DNA from: Pseudomonadota bacterium
GTDB taxonomy: Bacteria; Pseudomonadota; Alphaproteobacteria; Acetobacterales; Acetobacteraceae
Reading direction: 5' to 3'
NCBI GenBank assembly: GCA_021805565.1
Contig: JAJZFA010000054.1
Span: 62,001 to 126,000 of the forward strand
Length of the DNA: 64,000 nt
The notes beneath the pieces are model-generated. The model ran no database searches. It was not told the origin of the DNA and was given only the letters and a program-made list of their open reading frames with translations. Within the stretch, counting starts at the first letter, position 1; every line of letters begins with the position of its first letter. Of this stretch, positions 53,265-62,495 are shown piece by piece. The translations under genes were made by a program, and so were the position numbers.

Positions 53265-53414
53265 ATGCGCAAACTATTGCTCGTCGCGCTTCTGCCGCTG
53301 GGCCTCGGCGGCTGCCTTAGCTACACCGGTTCGCCGCCACCCGCGCAAACAACCGTCGTCGCCCCACCGGGATCGACGGTGACGTGCTCCAACGGCATGT
53401 CTGGACCTTGTTAA
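53265..53414 (+). CDS. Small lipoprotein
   Basis: This short gene of 49 codons begins MRKLLLVALLPLGLGGCLSY and has a clear lipobox LGGC, so Cys17 would be the acylated N-terminus. The mature part is Pro/Thr/Ser-rich (SPPPAQTTVVAPPGSTVTCS) and ends NGMSGPC with two more cysteines. A GGAAGGAT Shine-Dalgarno lies eight bases upstream. Tiny lipoproteins of this PPGSTVTC-S type occur in many proteobacteria without a known role. Confidence 0.75.
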   Translation: MRKLLLVALLPLGLGGCLSYTGSPPPAQTTVVAPPGSTVTCSNGMSGPC

Positions 53415-53443
53415 GCGGGTAGCCTCGCCGGGCTCCTGGCGCT

Positions 53444-54418
53444 TTATCGAGGCGCCCGGCGGGCTTCCCATGACTCGGTAAGCAGGCACAGAATTTCGAA
53501 CAGTACCGACGCACCGTTGAACGCGGTGATCGATCCCACGTCGAACGGCGGCGAAACCTCCACCAGATCGCCGCCGACAAAATCGATGCCGCGCAACGCC
53601 CGCAGCAGGCGCAGCGCCTGCAATACGGAAATACCGCCGGCTTCCGGCGTGCCGGTACCCGGTGCCTGGCTGGGGTCCAGGCTGTCGATATCGAACGTCA
53701 GATACACGGGGCCGTCGCCAACCACGCGGCGGGCTTCTTCGGCGGCGTAGCGCCAACCCTTGTCGTCGAATTCCTCCATCGGCAGCACGCGCATGCCGCT
53801 GCGCTGGCTGAACCCCCACAAATCCGGATCGTTTGTCGTGCCGCGGATGCCGATCTGGATCACCCGCTTAGGATCGAGCAAACCTTCCTCCACCGCTCGG
53901 CGGAACGGCGCGCCATGGTGAAAGCGGGACCCCATGTAATCGTCGCCCGTGTCGCAATGGGCATCGATATGGATCATCCCCACCGGCCCCTTGGCCGCGA
54001 CCGCGCGCAAGATAGGCAGGCTGATGGCATGGTCGCCGCCGACCGATAACGGAACCACGCCGGCTGCAACCAGCGTGCGGTAAAAATCCTCGATCTCCTT
54101 CAGCGCGCCCTGGAGTTCGTACGGCCGCTCGATCCAGCAATCGCCAAGATCGCGGACGCGGGCGGTCGCGAACGGCGCCACCCCGGTCACCGCGTTGATC
54201 CGGCGCAGCATTGTGGATTGTTCGCGCACCGCCCGCGGGCCGTGTCGCGTGCCGGACCGGTTGGTCACCCCACCGTCGAACGGAACGCCGACGATGGCGA
54301 TATCGGTGTCGTCTAACTGTTGCGAGGCCGGAGTCCGGAAGAACGTGGCGATACCGGTATAGCGCGGATGCGCCTGCGGGTCCTGGAAGTCCTGATACGT
54401 CGCGGGTTGCTTGATCAT
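53444..54418 (-). CDS. speB: Agmatinase/ureohydrolase family protein
   Basis: This manganese ureohydrolase has 324 residues. Metal motifs are SVGGDHAISLP, HIDAHCDTGDDYMGSRFHHG and TFDIDSLDPSQAPGTGTPEA, the full set for arginase/agmatinase. The GTGTPE-GG context fits agmatinase, which makes putrescine and urea from agmatine. Guanidinobutyrase and similar activities are possible because the family is broad. No polyamine genes lie next to it. Confidence 0.88.
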   Translation of the reverse strand: MIKQPATYQDFQDPQAHPRYTGIATFFRTPASQQLDDTDIAIVGVPFDGGVTNRSGTRHGPRAVREQSTMLRRINAVTGVAPFATARVRDLGDCWIERPYELQGALKEIEDFYRTLVAAGVVPLSVGGDHAISLPILRAVAAKGPVGMIHIDAHCDTGDDYMGSRFHHGAPFRRAVEEGLLDPKRVIQIGIRGTTNDPDLWGFSQRSGMRVLPMEEFDDKGWRYAAEEARRVVGDGPVYLTFDIDSLDPSQAPGTGTPEAGGISVLQALRLLRALRGIDFVGGDLVEVSPPFDVGSITAFNGASVLFEILCLLTESWEARRAPR

Positions 54419-54452
54419 CGGTTTCGCTCTCTCGCTGCCGGCGTTGTAAGGA

Positions 54453-55343
54453 ATGACGGTTCATCCGGCCCCATTGTTCAAGGTGTTTTCGATGTCGCCG
54501 CAAGATTTGAATCTGGACGCCTATCTGGCCCGCGTCGGTTTAAAGGCCACTGCCGGACCATCCGCCGCCCTGCTGCGGGCGGTAGTCGCCCGGCATACCG
54601 ACACGATCCCGTTCGAAAATCTCGACATCGTCCTCGGACGGCCGATCCGGCTGGACCTGGGGTCGATCCAGGCAAAGCTGGTCGATTGCCAGCGCGGCGG
54701 ATACTGCTTCGAACAGAACACGTTGTTGGGAGCGGCACTTCAGGCGCTGGGGTTTTCCGTGGTCAGCCTGATGGCGCGCGTGATTCGCGGCGCGTCGGCG
54801 GACGCGATCATGCCGCTGACCCACATGCTGCTGCGAGTCGATCTGCCGGAAGGCGCCTTTCTGACCGACGCCGGTTTCGGCAATCTGACACCCACCGCGC
54901 CGCTGGCGATGGACCGGCCCGAGGCGCAGGCGACAGACCATGAAAAGTACAGGCTGCAACCGTTGGACGGCGAAACCCTGCTTCAGGTCAGGCTGGGAAC
55001 CGCATGGGAAAACGTCTATCGCTTTTCCGGACGGCCATCGCACCCGATCGACCACGAAGTCGGCAACTGGTACACATCGACAAAACCGGATGGCCTGTTC
55101 ACCGCCAACGTTATCGCCGCGCGTCCCGGGACAAAAGTCCGCAAGACATTGTTCAACACCCTGGTAACGATTCGCGACCTCGATAACCGGCCGGAACGGC
55201 TGGCGATAGATTCCGGAACGACGCTGGCCAGCGCGTTGCGGGACCATTTTGGAATCGTGCTGGATGCCGACGAACGCGCGACGGTCTATGCGGCGACGCA
55301 ACGCTTTGGCAACCGGCCGGGCACAGATTTCCGCCTGGACTGA
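54453..55343 (+). CDS. nat: Arylamine N-acetyltransferase
   Basis: The NAT enzyme transfers acetyl from acetyl-CoA to arylamines and hydrazines. From the internal start MSPQDLNLDAY (54492) the triad is Cys72 in RGGYCFEQN, His111 in PLTHMLLRVD and Asp126 in TDAGFGNL, at the usual spacing. The frame opens at 54453 with 13 extra residues; the 54492 ATG gives the family length. Divergent from the agmatinase gene with a 34-base gap. Confidence 0.93.
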   Translation: MTVHPAPLFKVFSMSPQDLNLDAYLARVGLKATAGPSAALLRAVVARHTDTIPFENLDIVLGRPIRLDLGSIQAKLVDCQRGGYCFEQNTLLGAALQALGFSVVSLMARVIRGASADAIMPLTHMLLRVDLPEGAFLTDAGFGNLTPTAPLAMDRPEAQATDHEKYRLQPLDGETLLQVRLGTAWENVYRFSGRPSHPIDHEVGNWYTSTKPDGLFTANVIAARPGTKVRKTLFNTLVTIRDLDNRPERLAIDSGTTLASALRDHFGIVLDADERATVYAATQRFGNRPGTDFRLD

Positions 55344-55410
55344 CCGTGCGCCCCTTCCCTTTTGTTCCGATCGTCCGGCATGCTGGCGTCCGGACAGGCG
55401 GGGTACGGCA

Positions 55411-56952
55411 ATGAACGACGTGGTGGAAACAGCATCGGGCAAAGTGCGCGGAACGGCGGTGGATCGCGTTCTGGTCTTCAAATCCATCCCGTATGCCGCC
55501 GATACGGCGGGCGCGAACCGATTTCTGCCGCCCCAGCCCCCGGTATCCTGGACCGGCATTCGCGACTGTCCGGACTTTACAGGCAAAGCGCCGCAGGCCG
55601 GATTACGGCCGCCGACCCGGCCGGAACTGGAGGATTTTTCCGGCGCGGCCGATCCATCGCCTGAAACCGAGGATTGCCTGACCGTCAATGTCTGGACTCC
55701 GGATCGCGAGACCGGCGCGAAACGGCCCGTGATGGTGTGGTTCCACGGCGGCGCGTTCGCCTACGGCAACGCGAATTCGCCGCGCACAACCGGATCCCGC
55801 CTCGCCGCCCGGAACGATGTGGTGGTGGTTACGGTCAATCACCGGCTGAACATTTTCGGCCATCTCGATCTATCCGCCGTGGGAGGTGAGGCATTCCGCC
55901 ATTCCGGCAATGCCGGCACGCTGGATATGGTCGCGGCGCTGGAATGGGTACGCGACAATATCGCCGCGTTCGGCGGAGATTCCGGCAATGTAACGATCTT
56001 CGGTGAATCCGGCGGGGGCGCGAAAGTCAGCACTTTGCTGTCGATGCCGCGGGCGAAGGGTTTGTTTCACCGGGCGATCGTCCAAAGCGGCGCGGCGGTA
56101 CGGCTGCGGACACGGGAACGGGCGCTCGCGTTGACCGAATGCGTGCTGCGGCATCTCGGCGCGACAGCGGATACGATCCAGTCCGTTCCTGTTGCCGATC
56201 TTCTCGCCGCAATCGCCCCAGCCGAAGACGCGCTCGGACGCCCGCCGCTGCCATTGTTCGATCGTTACCCGTTCGGCCCGGTCGTGGATGGCGACGTGTT
56301 GCCGGCTCAACCCTTCGATCCGGTGGCATCGGATATTTGCGCGGACGTTCCGTTGTTGATCGGCGACATGCGGCACGAAACGGCCAATTTCCTGGCGGTT
56401 GTCGATTCCGTCTGGGACCGGACGCTGACCGCGACCGGAATGCGGCAGCGTATCGAGGCGATCGCCGGCGAGCATACCGGTCGCGTCGTGGACTTGTATG
56501 AACGGTTGTATCCCGGCCTGAACCCGGCCGAACGACTGATCGCGGCGACGACCGATTGCAATTTCCGGATCAGATCGCTGGTGCTGGCGCAACGCCGAAC
56601 GGCGCTGAATCGGGGGCCGGTGTGGATGTATTCCTTCGAATGGGAAACGCCGGTGCTGGGTGGCCGGTTGAAGGCGCCGCACGCGATGGATGTGCCTTTT
56701 GTTTTCAATACCCTGGATCTAACTAACGCGACCGGCGGCGACCCCGGCGCACAAGCGCTCGCGGACACGATGTCGTCCGTGTGGGCCGCGTTCGCCCGGA
56801 ACGGCCGGCCGGATCATCCGTCGATTCCGGCATGGCCGGCCTATGACAATGCCGTCAGGGCAACACTCGTCCTGGACAAGACATGCCGGATAGAAAACGA
56901 TCCGCGCGGCGAGGAACGCCGGCTGTGGCAACACATAACAGGCACCGAATAA
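55411..56952 (+). CDS. Type B carboxylesterase
   Basis: This alpha/beta-hydrolase of about 513 residues has the type B esterase pattern. It has FKSIPYA near the N-terminus, EDCLTVNVWTP, the oxyanion motif WFHGGAFAYGN and the nucleophile Ser200 in FGESGGGAKV. It hydrolyses carboxyl esters. There is no clear signal peptide, so it is probably cytosolic. It is the first gene of a three-gene run with the phosphotriesterase-like and GMC genes. Confidence 0.87.
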   Translation: MNDVVETASGKVRGTAVDRVLVFKSIPYAADTAGANRFLPPQPPVSWTGIRDCPDFTGKAPQAGLRPPTRPELEDFSGAADPSPETEDCLTVNVWTPDRETGAKRPVMVWFHGGAFAYGNANSPRTTGSRLAARNDVVVVTVNHRLNIFGHLDLSAVGGEAFRHSGNAGTLDMVAALEWVRDNIAAFGGDSGNVTIFGESGGGAKVSTLLSMPRAKGLFHRAIVQSGAAVRLRTRERALALTECVLRHLGATADTIQSVPVADLLAAIAPAEDALGRPPLPLFDRYPFGPVVDGDVLPAQPFDPVASDICADVPLLIGDMRHETANFLAVVDSVWDRTLTATGMRQRIEAIAGEHTGRVVDLYERLYPGLNPAERLIAATTDCNFRIRSLVLAQRRTALNRGPVWMYSFEWETPVLGGRLKAPHAMDVPFVFNTLDLTNATGGDPGAQALADTMSSVWAAFARNGRPDHPSIPAWPAYDNAVRATLVLDKTCRIENDPRGEERRLWQHITGTE

Positions 56953-56965
56953 GGGGAAGCGATCC

Positions 56966-57970
56966 ATGCACGTTCAAACCGTTACCGGCCCGATCGGGCT
57001 CGATCAGCTCGGCCGCACCTTGATGCACGAGCATCTGTTCATTGCGTTTCCGGGTGCCGAATTCGATCCGTCCGCGATGTTCGACCGCGCCGCTTTCGTA
57101 ACGGAGGCGGTGCGCCGCCTGAAACAGTTGCGGATCGAACACGGGGTGCGGACGTTCGTCGATCCCTGTCCGATCGAACTCGGGCGCGATGTCGCGCTGA
57201 TGCGGGAAATCGCGGAGAAGTCCGAAATGCACGTTGTCTGCACCACCGGGTTTTACTTCGAGGAAATGGGCCTGCCGGTTTATTGGCGGGCGCGGACGGT
57301 GGAGGAAATCGCCGGGCTTTATATCCGCGAAATCACCTATGGAATCGGCAAGACCGGCATCAAGGCGGGGGCGATCAAGGTCGCCACCGGGGCGCCGGCG
57401 ATCACCGGACTGGAACACAAATTCCTGGAAGCGGCGTGCCTGGCGCAACACGCGACCGGCGTCCCTATCATTACGCATACGCAAGACGGGTGTGCCGGGC
57501 CGGAACAGCAAGCGGCATTCGCCAAGGGCGGCGTGCCGGCACATCGTTGCCTGATCGGCCATTGTTGCGGCAACGCCGACCCGGCGTATCACCGGCGTGT
57601 TGTCGATGGCGGTTCGTATATCGGCTTCGATCGCATCGGATTGTTACGGTTTCAGCCGGATGAAATACGCGCCGATAACCTTGTAAGGCTCGCGCAAAGT
57701 GGCCATCGCGCGCAGATTATGATGAGCCAGGACCGGCATTGCGGCTGGCTTGGCAAATATGCCCGCCAAATCGGCCCACAAGAACAAGCGCGGATCGATC
57801 GTTTGCGCACCGAAGGCCAATGGCCACCGCATTACACCTATCTGTTCACCGATTTCATCCCGATGCTGAAAGCGCGCGGCCTGCCGGAGGCGGAGATTTA
57901 CTCGATCCTCGACGATAATCCGCGTCGTTTCTTCGCCGGCGAGCCGTTGCCGCCCGCGCGCGGACACTGA
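56966..57970 (+). CDS. Phosphotriesterase family hydrolase (PTE/lactonase-like)
   Basis: This binuclear-zinc TIM barrel of 334 residues has the HxH pair His21/His23 in MHEHLF, the bridging lysine in AGAIKVATG, ligands in ITHTQDG and IGHCCGNAD, and the final aspartate in MMSQD. All PTE metal positions are present. Bacterial members are phosphotriesterases or lactonases; sequence alone does not decide. It is 13 bases after the esterase gene and four bases before the GMC gene, so it likely works on an ester or lactone intermediate of the same pathway. Confidence 0.88.
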   Translation: MHVQTVTGPIGLDQLGRTLMHEHLFIAFPGAEFDPSAMFDRAAFVTEAVRRLKQLRIEHGVRTFVDPCPIELGRDVALMREIAEKSEMHVVCTTGFYFEEMGLPVYWRARTVEEIAGLYIREITYGIGKTGIKAGAIKVATGAPAITGLEHKFLEAACLAQHATGVPIITHTQDGCAGPEQQAAFAKGGVPAHRCLIGHCCGNADPAYHRRVVDGGSYIGFDRIGLLRFQPDEIRADNLVRLAQSGHRAQIMMSQDRHCGWLGKYARQIGPQEQARIDRLRTEGQWPPHYTYLFTDFIPMLKARGLPEAEIYSILDDNPRRFFAGEPLPPARGH

Positions 57971-57974
57971 CGCG

Positions 57975-59576
57975 ATGGAAGCCGATTATATCGTCGTCGG
58001 GGCCGGGTCAGCCGGTTGCGTCGTCGCCGCGCGTCTCAGCGAAACCGGCGCGAGCGTCATCTTGCTGGAAGCCGGGCCGAAGGACTCGCTGGTCTGGATT
58101 CACATCCCCGCGGGCATATTGAAGCTGCTATATCATCCCGTGGTAAACTGGAATTACAGCGCGGATGGCGGTCCCGGCACCAACGGCCGGCCCATCCATT
58201 GGCCGCGCGGCAAGACGCTGGGCGGATCGAGTTCGATCAACGGCATGCTGTATGTCCGCGGCAATCCGGCGGATTTCGACGGCTGGGCGCAAATGGGCTG
58301 CCGTGGTTGGAGTTTCGACGATGTTCTGCCGTATTTCCGCAAATCGGAGGACTATAAGCAAGGCACGGATGCCGAATACCGGGGCACCAGCGGCCCGCTG
58401 AAAGTGGAGGACTACCGCACCGTTCTGCCGCTGACCCACCGCTTTGTCGAGGCCGCGCAACAGGCCGGATACAAATTCAGCAAAGACCTGAACGGGCGCG
58501 AACAAGAGGGCGTGGGCTACTCGCAAATGACCCGCAAGGGGCGGTGGCGCGGATCGACCGCGCAAACCTTCCTGAAGGAAGCGCGAACCCGTCCGAATTT
58601 GCGCGTGGAAACCGAGGCGCTGGCAACAAAGCTATTGTTCGAGGGCACGCGCTGCACCGGGGTCGCGTTCCGTCAGCGCGGTCAAACGATCGAGGCGCGG
58701 GCGCACAAGGAGGTTGTCCTGTGCGGCGGCGCGGTCAATTCGCCGCATCTATTGCAGATTTCGGGCATTGGACCCGCCGCCCATCTGCAATCGATCGGCG
58801 TCGATGTGGTTCACGATCTGCCCGGCGTCGGCGGTAATCTGCAAGATCATTACGTTGCCAGGGTCTCGCACCGGGTGAAGGGATCGATCTCGATCAACAA
58901 GTTGGCGCGCGGCCCCCGGATGCTGCGGGAAGCGGTGCGCTTCGCCGTCGAAGGCCGCGGCGCTTTGACGTTCGGCGTAACGTCCGCGCAGGTGTTCTGT
59001 CGTTCGGCGCCGCACAAGGCCAGCCCCGATCTACAGCTTCTGTTCACCCCGGCAAGTTACGACCCCAGCCGGTTCGGAGCGCTGGAGAATGAGGATGGCA
59101 TGACGGTCGCGGTATGCCCGGTGCGGCCGGACAGCCGGGGCACTATCATGGCCGCCAGCGCCGATGCCACCGAAAAGCCGGTCATTACGCCGAACTATCT
59201 ATCCGATCCGGCGGACTTCCAGGTTATGAAAGCCGGAATCGGATTCACCCGAGCGATTTTCGCCGCGCCGGCGATTGCGGCGCATAGCGTGGTGGAAACA
59301 TTGCCCGGCTCGGATATCGTTACCGACGACGGGTTGCTGGGCTACGCGAGGCAATACGGCACAACGATCTATCATCCTGTCGGCACCTGCCGGATGGGCG
59401 ACGGGCCGTCGGCTGTGGTGGACTCGCGGTTGCGGGTGCATGGACTGACAGGTTTGCGGGTGGTCGATGCTTCGGTGATGCCGACCCTGACCACCGGCAA
59501 CACCAACGCCCCGACGATCATGATCGGCGAGAAGGGGGCTGCGATGATCCGGGAGGATTTGGCAGCGGGCGAGTAA
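57975..59576 (+). CDS. GMC family FAD-dependent oxidoreductase (choline/alcohol dehydrogenase type)
   Basis: The protein has 533 residues. The FAD motif [18 protein letters not shown] is at the N-terminus, followed by [20 protein letters not shown] (PROSITE GMC region 1) and the [16 protein letters not shown] region. The C-terminus has the catalytic His in [10 protein letters not shown] and Asn in [19 protein letters not shown] enzymes oxidise alcohols to aldehydes. It is the last gene of the esterase-PTE-GMC run and converges on livG. Confidence 0.93.
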   Translation: MEADYIVVGAGSAGCVVAARLSETGASVILLEAGPKDSLVWIHIPAGILKLLYHPVVNWNYSADGGPGTNGRPIHWPRGKTLGGSSSINGMLYVRGNPADFDGWAQMGCRGWSFDDVLPYFRKSEDYKQGTDAEYRGTSGPLKVEDYRTVLPLTHRFVEAAQQAGYKFSKDLNGREQEGVGYSQMTRKGRWRGSTAQTFLKEARTRPNLRVETEALATKLLFEGTRCTGVAFRQRGQTIEARAHKEVVLCGGAVNSPHLLQISGIGPAAHLQSIGVDVVHDLPGVGGNLQDHYVARVSHRVKGSISINKLARGPRMLREAVRFAVEGRGALTFGVTSAQVFCRSAPHKASPDLQLLFTPASYDPSRFGALENEDGMTVAVCPVRPDSRGTIMAASADATEKPVITPNYLSDPADFQVMKAGIGFTRAIFAAPAIAAHSVVETLPGSDIVTDDGLLGYARQYGTTIYHPVGTCRMGDGPSAVVDSRLRVHGLTGLRVVDASVMPTLTTGNTNAPTIMIGEKGAAMIREDLAAGE

Positions 59577-59585
59577 GCCGGACGC

Positions 59586-60362
59586 TCAGGCTTCGGTTCC
59601 GAGATACGCCTTGATCACTTCGGGATTTGTCCGCACGTCTTCCGGGCGGCCATCCGCGATTTTTTGGCCGAAATTCACCACGACGACGCGATCCGACACC
59701 GACATCACAAGGCTCATGTGGTGTTCGACCAGCAAGACGGTGACGCCCTGCACGTCGCGCACGCGGCGGATCTGGCCTTCCAGGGTATGCACCTCTTCGT
59801 GGTTCAGGCCGGCCGCTGGCTCATCCAGCAGCAGCAGTTTGGGTTCCGCCGCAAGCGCGCGTGCCAGTTCGACGCGTTTGCGGATGGGGAACGGCAACCC
59901 GGCGGCGATGCGATGGGTGAATTCGTTCAGATTCATGAACTCGATCAGTTCCATCGCCTTTTCGCGAACCGCGGCTTCTTCCCGGCCGACGGATGGCAGG
60001 CGCAGGGCATTTTCCGCGAATCCCGCGCTGGTGCGGCTATGGCGCCCGACCATCACGTTCTGCAAGACCGTCAGGCGGTCGAACAAGGCGACATTCTGGA
60101 AGGTGCGGCCGATGCCCAGCCGCGAAATCCGGTGCCGGGGCACCGACAGGATGGATTGGCCCTCGAACATAATTTCGCCGGACCCAGGCTGGTACAGCCG
60201 GCTCAGGCAGTTGAACAGCGTGGTTTTGCCCGCGCCATTAGGGCCGATCAGTCCGGCGATCTGGCCCTTCGCGACATCGAAACCAACGGCATTGAGCGCG
60301 ACCACGCCGCCGAAGCGAAGGGTTACGTCCCGGACGGATAAAAGCGGCGCGTTCTCAGACAT
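59586..60362 (-). CDS. livG: LIV-type ABC transporter ATP-binding protein, orphan
   Basis: The protein has about 258 residues from MSENAPLL. Walker A is [10 protein letters not shown], the LivG mark is [14 protein letters not shown], the signature helix is [20 protein letters not shown], Walker B is [12 protein letters not shown] and the H-loop VEHHM. No permease, LivF or binding-protein gene is adjacent. It may serve the system at 23-29 kb, or its partners may lie outside the window. Confidence 0.92.
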   Translation of the reverse strand: MSENAPLLSVRDVTLRFGGVVALNAVGFDVAKGQIAGLIGPNGAGKTTLFNCLSRLYQPGSGEIMFEGQSILSVPRHRISRLGIGRTFQNVALFDRLTVLQNVMVGRHSRTSAGFAENALRLPSVGREEAAVREKAMELIEFMNLNEFTHRIAAGLPFPIRKRVELARALAAEPKLLLLDEPAAGLNHEEVHTLEGQIRRVRDVQGVTVLLVEHHMSLVMSVSDRVVVVNFGQKIADGRPEDVRTNPEVIKAYLGTEA

Positions 60363-60636
60363 TGTGTCGGTACATCCCCCAGCGCGACAGGGCCGAACCG
60401 CTAGGCCGGTTCTTAACCCCTGTCCTGCGCTACACTGCGCAAAGAGGCGGTCGCGCGCAAGCACCCTGATGGGCATATCGGGGCCGGATCGATCGGCTTT
60501 CGTTGGCCTGTGATCTGGTGGACGGTGGCGGCGTTGCCGGTTGCGGACCGGGGCGCGATGTGGCCCGCGTCCCTACCGAGTCGTGTTGCCTTCGCAAAGA
60601 CCGCCACCCCTGAACACTGTCACCCCAAGCGACCCC
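60363..60636. other. Intergenic region between orphan livG and glycosyltransferase
   Basis: I see no gene, repeat or strong hairpin in these 274 bases. They lie upstream of livG and downstream of the glycosyltransferase, both on the minus strand, and probably hold the livG promoter. Confidence 0.4.
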
Positions 60637-61305
60637 CTACTGATACCGCTCACCATGCAAATCCACCCGGTCGATCGCATCCGCCGGCGGGACCTCCCCA
60701 ATCAACCGGTAATGCGAGGCATGCCGCGTCCTGTAAGAAACCGTCGCCCTGTCCAAAAAACCCAACCGAACACCTGCCCGCTTCATATGCCCCCACACAT
60801 GCTGGTCCATCACGGCCGCCACATCCTGGCCGTACAGCACCCACGCGATCAGGTGATGGAACGCCGGCTTCATCACCAGCAGGCAACTCGTGTCGATATA
60901 GGGCCGCCCATTCACCGTCGGGCATTTCGCCATGAAAGACCCGTCCGGCCGGTGCAGCGTGCGCGCGGACGAGCACGCATCCAACCGATTGTCCTGGGCA
61001 AACCGCGACAACCCCTCCAGATGGTCCGGCTGAAACCAGTTATCGGCATCCAGGAACGCAATCGCCTCCGCCCCTTGATCGATCGCGTTGTAACAACCGA
61101 TCAGCCGCGGCGTATTGCCGTAATCCTTATAGTTGCGCTGCAACAGGATATGCGTCCCCTGGAACGCCTCGATCTGCACCGGCGCCGATCCATCGCACAC
61201 CAGGATGTGGTGGGCCGGGACCGTCTGGCCGTGGACGCTCGCATGACCCTGGCGAATCCAGGACTCCTCCGTCTCGAAATACGGCGTGACGACGCAGATT
61301 TTCAT
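60637..61305 (-). CDS. Glycosyltransferase family 2-like protein
   Basis: The protein has 222 residues with a GT-A fold. It begins MKICVVTPYFETEESWIRQG and HILVCDGSAP, with the metal motif FLDADNWFQPDHLE. The later CLLVMKPAFHHLIAWVL and DQHVWGHMKRAG parts are typical of small GT2 enzymes. The sugar donor and acceptor cannot be inferred; no polysaccharide cluster surrounds it. Divergent from ruvC. Confidence 0.82.
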   Translation of the reverse strand: MKICVVTPYFETEESWIRQGHASVHGQTVPAHHILVCDGSAPVQIEAFQGTHILLQRNYKDYGNTPRLIGCYNAIDQGAEAIAFLDADNWFQPDHLEGLSRFAQDNRLDACSSARTLHRPDGSFMAKCPTVNGRPYIDTSCLLVMKPAFHHLIAWVLYGQDVAAVMDQHVWGHMKRAGVRLGFLDRATVSYRTRHASHYRLIGEVPPADAIDRVDLHGERYQ

Positions 61306-61389
61306 TCCCGGCTGCTCTCAACGATGGCATGGCGTGTGTTGGCGCACCCGTATAAGCATGGCTCGCTCCTCGGGGAACGCGAATCGCCA

Positions 61390-61902
61390 ATGATCAGACT
61401 GCTGGGTATCGATCCGGGCCTGCGCTTTACCGGCTGGGGCCTGATCGATGTCGATGGCAACCGGCTGAAGCACGTGGCCGATGGCGTGATCGCCACCGAT
61501 AACACGCTCCCGGTTCCCGCTCGGCTGAAAATCCTGCACGACGCGCTGATGGCGCTGCTGACTTTGCACCGGCCGGCCGAGGCCGCCGTCGAGGAAACTT
61601 ATGTCAACCGCAACGGTTCGGCGACGCTGAAACTTGGCTATGCGCGCGGCGTCGCGTTGCTGACGCCTGCGCTGGCCGGGGTTCCAGTCACCGAATATGC
61701 CGCCAAGACGGTGAAGCTGGCGGTGGTCGGCACAGGCGGCGCCGAGAAGGAGCAGGTGGCGATGATGGTGCGCCGGCTGTTGCCCGGCGCCACGCTGCGC
61801 CGGACCGACGCGTCGGATGCGCTGGCGGTGGCGATCTGCCACGCGCATCACCGGTCGTCGCGGCTGGCATGGTCGGCCGCCAAGGCGACGGCGGGGTATT
61901 AG
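61390..61902 (+). CDS. ruvC: Crossover junction endodeoxyribonuclease RuvC
   Basis: RuvC cuts Holliday junctions. It has 170 residues from MIRLLGIDPG. The acidic catalytic residues are in LGIDPGLRFTGWG, AVEETYVNRN and TDASDALAVAICHAH, the standard set. ruvA and ruvB, which often follow, are not here: the next gene is convergent pncC. The stop overlaps the pncC stop by four bases. Confidence 0.96.
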   Translation: MIRLLGIDPGLRFTGWGLIDVDGNRLKHVADGVIATDNTLPVPARLKILHDALMALLTLHRPAEAAVEETYVNRNGSATLKLGYARGVALLTPALAGVPVTEYAAKTVKLAVVGTGGAEKEQVAMMVRRLLPGATLRRTDASDALAVAICHAHHRSSRLAWSAAKATAGY

Positions 61903-62384
61903 CCTAGCGCTTCAGCCAGGAGTTCCAGCGCTTTGACGCCGAATGCGCGCATGTTCGCGATGCGGTCAGGACTGCCGGTTTCCAGGGTGATCGCCTTGGA
62001 AAAGCCTGGCCCGCACACCGCGATGCAGGTATGGCCCGCCTTGTCGCCGTAGCGGTTGCCCGCCGGACCGGTAGCGCCCGTTTCACCCAATCCCCAGGTC
62101 GCCCTAAGCCGGACGCGCACGGTTTCTGCCAGAAGCAGCGCGTAAGGTTCGGTGGAGGCACGCTCGATCGGCGCCGGCAGCGGATTTGATATCTCCAGGA
62201 ACGCCTTGCGCGCATAGGCGGTATAGATCACGCTGCCGCCCCGGAAATACGCCGAAGCGCCACCGATCGACAATAACGCGGCGGACAGCAGCCCGCCGGT
62301 GGAGGATTCGGCGATGCCGATCGTCTCGCCGCGTTCTTTCAGGCGGGCGCCGATTGTCTCGGCCAGGGGCAGCAGGGCGTCCAT
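61899..62384 (-). CDS. pncC: CinA C-terminal domain protein (nicotinamide-nucleotide amidohydrolase)
   Basis: This stand-alone CinA-C domain has about 161 residues. It has AESSTGGLLSAALLSIGGAS, FRGGSVIYTAYARKAFL and GETGATGPAGNRYGDKAG, close to the family's AESCTGG and GIAGPGG blocks, with Ser in place of Cys. PncC deamidates NMN to nicotinate mononucleotide, recycling it into NAD. Divergent from an NrtR-like regulator 112 bases away, which supports an NAD role. Confidence 0.88.
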   Translation of the reverse strand: MDALLPLAETIGARLKERGETIGIAESSTGGLLSAALLSIGGASAYFRGGSVIYTAYARKAFLEISNPLPAPIERASTEPYALLLAETVRVRLRATWGLGETGATGPAGNRYGDKAGHTCIAVCGPGFSKAITLETGSPDRIANMRAFGVKALELLAEALG

Positions 62385-62495
62385 CGTCGGTGTCCTTCGT
62401 TGGATGGCGAGATACTTACCCGTGGCGGTGCGCGTGTCCATGTCCTGGACCGTTTGGGCATGGCAAGCCCCTGCCCCGGCATGCGACAAGCACGC

